Assembly: GCF_007748175.1 (NCBI RefSeq)
Contig: NZ_CP037422.1
Location: 3,788,020-3,852,019, forward strand
Origin: Gimesia aquarii
GTDB taxonomy: Bacteria > Planctomycetota > Planctomycetia > Planctomycetales > Planctomycetaceae
Direction: 5' to 3'
DNA: 64,000 nt
In this document: positions 7,861-15,098 of the stretch, piece by piece
Numbering within the stretch: the first letter of the stretch is position 1
Layout of the letters: every line of letters starts with the position of its first letter
The notes under the pieces: model-generated
Seen by the model: only the letters and a program-made list of their open reading frames with translations
What the model was told of the DNA's origin: nothing
The model's database searches: none
Program-made: the position numbers and the translations under genes

Positions 7861-10458
7861 ATGCCAAACGGACATAATTTTCAACATCTTCCGTTGCTTC
7901 GTCGGGAAAGTGGCCCAGCACAATTGGGACGCCCACCTCGCGAATCACAGAAAACACGAGACAATAAGTCAGACCGGACTAGTCACAGTGGTAACCTGTT
8001 TGGCAGTGCATTCTCAGTCTCAAATACACGAAAATCAGTTGAAACCGACAGAGTAGCCAAATCATTCCCTGATCTCCAAGCCGGACTTGCGCTTCTCCTC
8101 CAAATCGACACAAGTCTCGATGTTGATAAACTTCGACGACTCTTTGACTTTGAGATCGTGGCTGAGGAAGAAGACGGCTATGTCATCGTAGCAAGTGAAG
8201 ATATTGATCTTGTAAAGTTCAATAAAGCGGTAGCTGGATTTGCTGGTTCCGTGCATGGCACCGGCATTGTTGCAAGTATTCATCGCCTCGACGAAGATCC
8301 AGATCAGAATCTTCGACTTCAACTGATTCTTTCCGAGACCCTGTATGAGTTATGGCCTAACATAGATGAAACAGCAGTTTATCAAGTTGACATCGGAGTC
8401 ACATGCCTGGGAATCAAACAAATCCCGGATGAACCCCAGAAAAGGAAACGTGAATCGGATGTTGAATTTGCTCGACGCCAAAGTGAATGGTCGAATAATC
8501 GCATAGAAGTTTACGACTCGTGGTACGATCTACAGGATGAACGTACTCAAGAAGTGAGCCGCATAATCGTTAATGGTTATGGTGGCTCAATCGATAGCAT
8601 TCAACATGATGAACCAGCAATTTCGCTGCCTGACAGTTTTACAATGCGAATACAGGTCAATGGAAAAGGGCTGAAAGACTTCGTGTTCAACTACCCTTAC
8701 CTGTTTGAAGTTGTCGAACCGGATAACATCTCGTTGACAAGGAGCAAGGCGGAACCAGGAGAAGAAGTCGAACCTAATCAGATAACTGCACCACCAACAG
8801 GCGCTCCTGCCGTATGCATAATTGATAGTGGCATACAAGAAGAGCATGTGTTGCTTGAACCATCCATAGATAAAGAATCGTCCCACTGCTTTCTACCACC
8901 GCCTGAATCTCCAACTGACGTCGCTGATCATGTCTGGCCTGCTGGTCACGGGACTCGTGTTGCTGGAGCCGTCCAATATGGAGAACAAGTTAAGCGAGAT
9001 GGGCCCTATCAACTTCCGTTCTGGATTCAAAATGCCAGAATACTAGATGCCGAAGCATCTCTTCCATATTCGCTTATGCCCGCAGCTGTAATCCGTGCAG
9101 TGATAGAACGATATCACTACGGCCCACGTCAAACAAGAATCTTCAATCATTCAATAAATGCTGACTGCCACTGTCGACTGAGGCATATGTCAGCTTGGGC
9201 CGCTGAAATCGACATGCTCTGTCATCAGTTTGATATTATGATTGTACAAACGGCTGGAAATCTTCGGGAAAGAGCGCATGTTCCAAGCGCTGGAATTCTC
9301 GACCATCTTGATGCAGGACGATTATATCCATATTACTTAGTTGAAAGATCATCGCGAGTCGCGAATCCAGGACAAAGCTTTCAGGCTCTGACTGTTGGCT
9401 CAGTCGCATATCAAATGTATGAGTCCTCAGGATGGAAGAGCTTTGCAACTCAACCAGGGCATCCGTCGAGCTTTAGTCGATCTGGATTCGGTATTTGGAA
9501 TGTCATTAAGCCTGAGGTTGTTGAGTTTGGTGGCGATGATCTACAATCTCCGGGATCACAAACACTACTTGGTAATCCTTCGGAAGGACGAGCATGTTAT
9601 CCAGAACTAGTAAGATCGACCATGCATCCACCAGGACCTGCGTATGACAGAGACGAGGTTGGAACATCATTCGCTGCCCCCAAAGTCACCCACATCGCTG
9701 CCCACTTACAACGTGTTTTGCCAAACGAGCCATGTTTACTTTATAAAACTTTGATTGTGCAATCTGCTCGCTGGCCAGAATGGACGAATACAGACGAAGT
9801 GGATACGAATCAGGTCATCCGCACGCTTGGGTACGGTATTCCAGATCTCGAACGAGCAACAACGAATACAGATTACCGTACTACTTTGATTACATCTGGT
9901 GAAACAAGCATCAACGCTGGCAACTGTGATCTATATCAAGTTCCTATTCCTGAATCGATGCGACAACCAGGATATGAATATGACATCCTTGTCGAAGTCA
10001 CATTGTCATATGTTGCCGAGCCACGGAGAACGAGAAGAAACCTACGACGCTATCTTTCAACCTGGGTTGACTGGAAAAGTAGCAAGCTTGGTGAGTCACT
10101 TTCTTCATTCCGCTCGCGTGCCCTGAAAGAAGAGGAAGCAGAGGAAAATACAGCAGCAGGAGATACACTGCGATGGAAACTGGCAACACGTACTGATCAT
10201 GGAGATATTGATGGAGCGAAGAGAAATTCTGGCACTGTGCAGAAGGATTGGGCGATTATAAAATCGTTCCAACTCCCCGAAAATTTTTGTATTGCAATTA
10301 TGGGACACCAAGGGTGGAGTAAAGATCCTGATTCTGAAGCGAAATACTCGCTTGCCGTGAGCTTTGAAGTCATCGGTCGAGAAATTTCAATTTACGATGA
10401 TCTTCGGATCGCAGTTGAAGATCTGCAGGTTGAGTTGGAAGCCGAAGTCGAAACTTAA
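7861..10458 (+). CDS. ietS: Subtilisin-like (S8) serine protease, IetS-like defence component
   Basis: An 865-residue S8 family protease without a signal peptide, so probably cytosolic. The catalytic triad is complete: Asp322 (CIIDSG), His363 (GHGTRVAG) and Ser603 (GTSFAAP), with the oxyanion-hole Asn467 (TAGN). About 310 residues precede the peptidase and 150 or more follow, as in the IetS family rather than in secreted subtilases. Start at ATG 7861 with AGGA six bases upstream. It forms an operon with the AAA+ ATPase gene. In the known IetAS system both genes are needed for phage resistance; that function is transferred here from family and gene order. Confidence 0.85.
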   Translation: MPNGHNFQHLPLLRRESGPAQLGRPPRESQKTRDNKSDRTSHSGNLFGSAFSVSNTRKSVETDRVAKSFPDLQAGLALLLQIDTSLDVDKLRRLFDFEIVAEEEDGYVIVASEDIDLVKFNKAVAGFAGSVHGTGIVASIHRLDEDPDQNLRLQLILSETLYELWPNIDETAVYQVDIGVTCLGIKQIPDEPQKRKRESDVEFARRQSEWSNNRIEVYDSWYDLQDERTQEVSRIIVNGYGGSIDSIQHDEPAISLPDSFTMRIQVNGKGLKDFVFNYPYLFEVVEPDNISLTRSKAEPGEEVEPNQITAPPTGAPAVCIIDSGIQEEHVLLEPSIDKESSHCFLPPPESPTDVADHVWPAGHGTRVAGAVQYGEQVKRDGPYQLPFWIQNARILDAEASLPYSLMPAAVIRAVIERYHYGPRQTRIFNHSINADCHCRLRHMSAWAAEIDMLCHQFDIMIVQTAGNLRERAHVPSAGILDHLDAGRLYPYYLVERSSRVANPGQSFQALTVGSVAYQMYESSGWKSFATQPGHPSSFSRSGFGIWNVIKPEVVEFGGDDLQSPGSQTLLGNPSEGRACYPELVRSTMHPPGPAYDRDEVGTSFAAPKVTHIAAHLQRVLPNEPCLLYKTLIVQSARWPEWTNTDEVDTNQVIRTLGYGIPDLERATTNTDYRTTLITSGETSINAGNCDLYQVPIPESMRQPGYEYDILVEVTLSYVAEPRRTRRNLRRYLSTWVDWKSSKLGESLSSFRSRALKEEEAEENTAAGDTLRWKLATRTDHGDIDGAKRNSGTVQKDWAIIKSFQLPENFCIAIMGHQGWSKDPDSEAKYSLAVSFEVIGREISIYDDLRIAVEDLQVELEAEVET

Positions 10459-10736
10459 GAGAACCATGACACACTCTTGATTCTACTGCCCTTCAACTTC
10501 ATTCTCCTCACAAGTACCAAAAGCCGCAAGCATCTCAGAGAATTAGCCCAAGTTTTGTATCCGATCCGTGACCAGAAATCCGTTCTCAGGAACCTGATGG
10601 ACCTTGCCGATATTATTCAACCATATACCAGGAAGTCACACATTTCCCATCCAGAATAAGTTGCCCCTGATCAGTTTGATCAAATATCTGCAGATCGAAG
10701 AGCTGGCGCGACGTTTTCTATGGCGGAAACCAGTGA
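10459..10736. other. Gene-poor stretch after ietS
   Basis: About 280 bp with no credible ORF on either strand. It lies downstream (on the - strand) of the decayed helicase and may contain further eroded helicase sequence, but I could not recognise conserved motifs in it. Confidence 0.4.
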
Positions 10737-11354
10737 TCACCTTTCCGATATTGGGAGGCATAAAGTGAACACCAGCCTTATAATAAAATCTACGACATCG
10801 TCTCCATGGAACGTATTTATATGTGAATTACTTCGCGTTCTTTGATCGAGTTCTTCATCCATCCGATCGTTTAGCCAACGACTCAGTTGTCGATTGAAAC
10901 ACAGAAACAGAGTGCTGAGGTCGGAGAGTGCATATTTGACAGCCCGCCAAAGGCCGAGCACTGTCTATCCGGTGCCAGCATATCCTCGGACTGCAAGCCG
11001 CTGATTTTCGCTTAATCCGTCGAGTACTAATTGCAGCTGAATGGTTAATGTGACCAGTTGTCCTTAATCTTTTTCCAAATCTTGCCATTTTGCAGTCATC
11101 AAACCAAAAACGGGTCGCAAATGCTGTCGACAGATCCGCGTTGCACCTGGACTGATCGACGGATTCTTACAACAATTCCTTCGTTTAAATGCACCTTTAA
11201 CTACTCACCCCATGTAGTCAAGATAGTCAGCAAGAAATACGATACTGGGGTCCCCTTGGTTCGGAAGCACACCTTTGTTGGTTTGATCAAGAAAACAAAC
11301 CGCATTTTCGAAGCACCCTCCATACCAGGAAGGTAGATCATCAATCTTTGTCAT
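10737..11354 (-). pseudogene. Decayed superfamily 1 (UvrD-like) helicase
   Basis: A single - strand frame from an ATG at 11352-11354 reads as protein for about 200 codons but is interrupted by at least three stops. The first part (starting MTKIDDLPSWYGG) ends at a TGA. Further on, the frame gives the motif I region of an SF1 helicase (LSENQRLAVRGYAGTG), where the expected Lys codon is TAG, then LFLCFNRQLSRWL and, about 25 residues later, INTFHG. This order (GxAGTGKT, LCFNR, TFHG) is typical of UvrD-like helicases with the AAA_22-type Walker A. The remaining helicase motifs are missing. The ATG overlaps the stop of a fragment upstream (ATGA), so this was once the second gene of an operon. Confidence 0.65.
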
Positions 11355-11515
11355 CCTACTTTCAGCTCGATTCTGGGAACTTCATTGTGTTTGACCAGTT
11401 TCATTTTTAGAAGCAGGTCAAACATGTCGATGTCGATTAGATAGACGGGATACGCACTTCAATGTGCACCGCCTGACACATCGACATTTTCAGGTACTGT
11501 ATACAGCACACCACT
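11351..11515 (-). pseudogene. C-terminal remnant of an unknown gene, truncated at the edge of the ExbBD locus
   Basis: The - strand frame ending with TGA at 11351-11353 reads continuously back to about 11515, with one internal TGA at 11459-11461. The readable part has a natural protein composition (ISGVLYTVPENVDVSGG, then SAYPVYLIDIDMFDLLLKM) and ends in PRIELKVG. Its 5' part is absent because the stop codon of the neighbouring secreted-protein gene lies within a few bases. It overlapped the helicase start by 4 nt. I cannot name the family. The abrupt loss marks a recombination junction near 11,515-11,525. Confidence 0.45.
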
Positions 11516-11522
11516 GATGAAA

Positions 11523-12152
11523 TCATTTTGTTATCGTGCATTCTCCGAATATCTCAATTGCCTGCTTCACTATCAAAGGCGGTAGACGCTGTTTGTCCAC
11601 TACGTACCATCCCCAAAGGTCTGCCGAGTCTTCCTTACATCCAGCAGCCTTGTAAGCTGCGTCGTGAATCGCCTTGTGCTCCTCAGCTGTGAACACCTTT
11701 CCATCAGCAGGCTTCCTGGAAAGATATTCTTCTTGCAGTTTGATACGAATTTTGTTCTGCGGTGTTTTTGTACCAGTGACTATGCAAGCTGAAATCGCGT
11801 TTTTCTGGAATGCTTCTGTCACGAATTTCGAAACTATCAGATGAGAATAAAACTTCTCGCAGCCATCAATCGCGGCAGATGGAAAAGGGATTAAGACGTA
11901 TTCTTTTTGGCCGAGTAAGTACTTCAGAAGCTTAATGTTTTGTTCGGCGGTACCGCTATAGAAATCCTGAGGCCACTGTTTGAGATAGAGAGCCTTACGA
12001 TTATTGAAACTCGAATCAAGACCGATAGAATTCATGTAATCTACGACTGATACCGGTTCCGGAGGCTTCGCAGTGCAGCGCTCCGATGAACCGATCAACC
12101 AGAATGTCGACACCGCTACTAACAGAACATTTCGTATACTTTTATTCGCCAT
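11523..12152 (-). CDS. Small secreted protein, last gene of the ExbBD/giant-protein operon
   Basis: A 209-residue protein with an N-terminal signal peptide (basic MANKSIR, then a hydrophobic stretch, with cleavage plausible near residue 29). The mature part has several Cys residues (DGCEKF, ISACIV, AAGCKE, GECTI) that could form disulfides in the periplasm, and no domain I recognise. ATG 12152 has GGGGAAAG seven bases upstream and lies 13 bp after the stop of the preceding gene, so it is probably cotranscribed with it. A Cys plus a following HDAA-type segment is not enough to assign an enzyme. Its place behind an NlpC/P60-like secreted protein suggests a partner or effector role; this is inference. 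Confidence 0.6.
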   Translation of the reverse strand: MANKSIRNVLLVAVSTFWLIGSSERCTAKPPEPVSVVDYMNSIGLDSSFNNRKALYLKQWPQDFYSGTAEQNIKLLKYLLGQKEYVLIPFPSAAIDGCEKFYSHLIVSKFVTEAFQKNAISACIVTGTKTPQNKIRIKLQEEYLSRKPADGKVFTAEEHKAIHDAAYKAAGCKEDSADLWGWYVVDKQRLPPLIVKQAIEIFGECTITK

Positions 12153-12165
12153 ACTCTTTCCCCAT

Positions 12166-12786
12166 TCACTTCAACCTGGAAAGGTATATTCGACTTGGGT
12201 CCACATAGCCGGACTTACCAGGAATACCTTTAAAATACTCGATGTGATCACCGATACCGGCAGTTTTGCTTTGTGAGCTACGGTATTTGAGACCAATCCG
12301 TTTACCGCCTTGAACGACCCATTTAAGAAACACTGTACTGTGTCCCGATTTGGTTCGCCAAAACTGGACGAAATCACCAGCCTTTGCATCGTCAAGAGTA
12401 ACGGCTCCACCAACTCCCAGTTTTTCCATAGCATACTGACATTGCTTTTCTTTGCTTGCGTCATTTGCTCCGTACCAGTTCTGCTGGAAACTGCGGATCT
12501 CCGAAACTCTTAAATCTTTGAACAACTCCTTCTCTGACCCTACCTTCATGACAACAGCAAATGTAAATCCGTTGCAGTATGTTTTGTCACCTTTAGACAG
12601 AATCCGTTTACCTTTGAATAGTATCTCTTCAGGTGTTCCAGACCCCTTGAATTCCTTATTGTAACCACCACCGTCTTTGTAACTGCGAGCCGCCTTCAGA
12701 ACATCAGTACTAGTGTTTGAGAGAGCCGAAGCAGGACTGGAAAGCACACAACACGAAAGTACGAGCAGAAATTGTATTTGCCCCAT
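12166..12786 (-). CDS. Secreted NlpC/P60-like (papain-fold) cysteine peptidase or amidase candidate
   Basis: About 206 residues with a signal peptide (MGQIQFLLVLSCCVLSSPASA). The start chosen is the ATG at 12784-12786, with GGAG nine bases upstream; an in-frame ATG at 12799-12801 lacks a ribosome binding site. The mature protein has a Cys at the start of a helix (TYCNGFTF), then GDFVQFWR, then SGHSTVFLKWV. This Cys / GDxVxF / His order is that of NlpC/P60 and CHAP-like peptidoglycan amidases. The similarity is at motif level only and the third polar residue is not assigned. It belongs to the ExbB/ExbD-like operon and could trim peptidoglycan so that the large envelope assembly can span it, or be an exported effector. 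Confidence 0.55.
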   Translation of the reverse strand: MGQIQFLLVLSCCVLSSPASALSNTSTDVLKAARSYKDGGGYNKEFKGSGTPEEILFKGKRILSKGDKTYCNGFTFAVVMKVGSEKELFKDLRVSEIRSFQQNWYGANDASKEKQCQYAMEKLGVGGAVTLDDAKAGDFVQFWRTKSGHSTVFLKWVVQGGKRIGLKYRSSQSKTAGIGDHIEYFKGIPGKSGYVDPSRIYLSRLK

Positions 12787-12810
12787 GATTTTGTTCTCCA
12801 TTTAGTCTGT

Positions 12811-13419
12811 TTAGGTGTTGTCTTCCAATTCTTCCAGTTCAAAACATCCTTTTGTGACTGACGATTCATCGGAATCTTTCTCAAGTTCCAAAGCAGACTT
12901 CATTTTGTACCAATAGACATGACCTGGGTCATCCTTTTGGAAGTCACTAGACGAGAAATCAGTATATTGCCCCAACGTTACACAGCCATTCGTCGATTTC
13001 AAGAAAGTCAACACGACAGTCCACTCTATGTTAATCTTTCTACTGTCGGTGTCATCCGTTGTCACTCTTGGGTTCGCCCATGACGCATAGCATGTTCGGT
13101 AGCGCTCATCACGGCCATAATCAGAAGTGATCAATTCGGTGATTCCGGTACCATCAGAAAGTGTCAACGAATTCTGCAGGTACTTATTGGGCTGCTTCTG
13201 GATCATTTTGTGCAACTCATCCCTGTTCAGGGTATCTTTGACTGTAATAAACTGTCTCACGGTCACTGCAGCAAACGGAATCTTTTCTGTGGAATGTCCA
13301 GGACGTATGGCTCGCGAAAACATGATGTCAAGCAGAAGCACTGCCCCAAGTGCACACGAAAGCAAATCGAGAAACGACATGCTGACGATGGTAATCGTTT
13401 TGTTTTTTTTTCGTTTCAT
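12811..13419 (-). CDS. ExbD/TolR-like membrane protein 2
   Basis: A 202-residue protein with one N-terminal transmembrane helix that starts SMSFLDLLSCALGAVLL. The Asp (residue 18) in this helix lines up with the proton-carrying Asp of ExbD, TolR and MotB. The soluble part (about 160 residues) would be periplasmic; it has no OmpA peptidoglycan-binding motif that I can see. It starts inside the end of the preceding gene (4-nt ATGA overlap at 13416-13419), with GGAGAC upstream. It is a shorter paralogue of the 560-residue protein before it: both share the FLDLLSCALG signature. Two ExbD-like subunits beside one ExbB-like subunit would fit an asymmetric stator. Confidence 0.7.
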   Translation of the reverse strand: MKRKKNKTITIVSMSFLDLLSCALGAVLLLDIMFSRAIRPGHSTEKIPFAAVTVRQFITVKDTLNRDELHKMIQKQPNKYLQNSLTLSDGTGITELITSDYGRDERYRTCYASWANPRVTTDDTDSRKINIEWTVVLTFLKSTNGCVTLGQYTDFSSSDFQKDDPGHVYWYKMKSALELEKDSDESSVTKGCFELEELEDNT

Positions 13420-15098
13420 GGCTTGTCTCCATCTGTGAAGGCAAGCTGATGCACGCTCAAATCATCGTGGGAAACAGCGAAGCTCAGGATCGGAATATCG
13501 GACTCACTACTCGAAATTGGAAGTGAGATATCCGGCAGAGATTCCCAGTTCCCCCCCCAGTGCAAATTGAGTGAAGAGACTACCGTCGGCTCTGTAGTGG
13601 CATCAACCACTACACGCAAAGCGTCAGCGGCAGCCTGTTTCAAAAGCAAAGATTGCTCATTTTCTAGGAATGTCAGGCTCACACTAGTAGTAGAGGGTTT
13701 GAAGAGTAACGAAAGCGTACTGGCAACCTGGACGCGTTCCTTATTATCAAGTCGGTGTCCGTCTTGACCGTCCAAGCTGGCGAGAGTAACCAGGGCGAGT
13801 GTTGCCGAACTGATTGAACCAGCCTTTTTCAGGTCCAATACAGCGGAACGGTCTTCTACTAAGTCAACTAGTACGGTCAGATCTTTGTATGGCGTAGCAC
13901 CAACAACACTGCTTGCGATTTCATTCAAATAAACAGCCATATCCCATTCGTCGTAACCATAATGCTTCAAAACCACTTGGAGTTGACGATCTTTTTCCAC
14001 ATTCTGATTGAGATACTTTTCTACATCGCTCTTAAATGAAGAAAATTGTTGTATGCAGTCTAACAAGAACGAGGTTGATGCAGCTTTGAGTTCAATATTT
14101 TTCGCGAGACATGTCCTTAGAAACTGACGCGTTGTGAATGACCGTCGACGAACCTTGTTGATAAATAGAGACAACTGGTACGCAATCGCTGCCTCATGTG
14201 TTACTCCAGAATCTGTATGTTCTCCATTTGGCAACTTTTGCTTGAGCAAATCACACTCTCTGCACATGTAGAGATACTCGTCGATGATGGACTTGATCGC
14301 TATTGCTACTGAATTTCTAGCAGCTTCGTGTTCTTCACTAAGTTGTGAATGAAGAGCACAAAACACGGCCAGGAGATTCAGTGATCGATTGACGAAGGCA
14401 AGCCGGTCGCCATGATCTGGGCGTCCATCTACAGTGACCGTTGAAGTTGAAAAAGCCACTGAGAACAATCCCTTTACCAGCTTTTCAACGTCATCTTCTC
14501 TGGTACCGGCAAGGGTTTTCAGAACAGTGTCACACGTCTTGCTGACTTCCGAGTTTTCTTTGACATCCTGCTCAGCACCAAGACTGCTGTTGCAGATGCT
14601 GAAGACTCCGCTTTGTAGCAGCCGTAAATCACCAATATCCAATTTGGGACTATTGCGCGATGCCGCGACACTTTTCGATGCCTGGCCTGCAACTTTCGTA
14701 GCCTCGTCAAATGGAAGCCAGTTGTTGACGGGGGAATTTCCCTCAGTTGTTGCTTCAAGATATGAAATCAACTTCTTTAGTTCTTCAGATGGGGAGGTTG
14801 TAGACTTGTTCTTCCGTTTAGCAACGATCCGCCACTCACCAAAGGCTGGTCTTTCTTTGACCATGAACACTGTACCTTTAGATTCCAATTTGATCCGCTC
14901 ACCAAAGGGAGATATCGCGACGAATGTAACATCGTGAGATAGGCCAGCGTCCGCATATACCACCAGTGTCTTGCGATGAGAGTATTTGCCATACATGACA
15001 GCTGTGAATATCAGCATTAGCAGTATCACGCCCCCCAAAGCACAGGAAAGCAAATCGAGGAACGATAGACTTACGGTTTCAACATCTCGACGCGCCAC
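13416..15098 (-). CDS. ExbD/TolR-like membrane protein 1, with large helical periplasmic domain
   Basis: A 560-residue protein. One transmembrane helix at about residues 9-34 contains FLDLLSCALGG with Asp15, matching the conserved proton-path Asp of ExbD/TolR/MotB. A short beta-like segment follows (about 45-90), then some 400 residues of predicted helix and a beta-rich end. ExbD itself has only about 140 residues, so this is a greatly enlarged version. The start is GTG at 15096-15098, chosen because GGAGGTGA precedes it and because it overlaps the stop of the ExbB-like gene (TAGTG). It ends by overlapping the second ExbD-like gene. Tight coupling to the ExbB-like gene supports a shared complex. 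Confidence 0.72.
   Translation of the reverse strand: MARRDVETVSLSFLDLLSCALGGVILLMLIFTAVMYGKYSHRKTLVVYADAGLSHDVTFVAISPFGERIKLESKGTVFMVKERPAFGEWRIVAKRKNKSTTSPSEELKKLISYLEATTEGNSPVNNWLPFDEATKVAGQASKSVAASRNSPKLDIGDLRLLQSGVFSICNSSLGAEQDVKENSEVSKTCDTVLKTLAGTREDDVEKLVKGLFSVAFSTSTVTVDGRPDHGDRLAFVNRSLNLLAVFCALHSQLSEEHEAARNSVAIAIKSIIDEYLYMCRECDLLKQKLPNGEHTDSGVTHEAAIAYQLSLFINKVRRRSFTTRQFLRTCLAKNIELKAASTSFLLDCIQQFSSFKSDVEKYLNQNVEKDRQLQVVLKHYGYDEWDMAVYLNEIASSVVGATPYKDLTVLVDLVEDRSAVLDLKKAGSISSATLALVTLASLDGQDGHRLDNKERVQVASTLSLLFKPSTTSVSLTFLENEQSLLLKQAAADALRVVVDATTEPTVVSSLNLHWGGNWESLPDISLPISSSESDIPILSFAVSHDDLSVHQLAFTDGDKP

Noticed and set aside
10477-10659. A 60-codon + strand frame after ietS
   Set aside because: No ribosome binding site, no conserved motif, and nothing links it to the ietAS operon.
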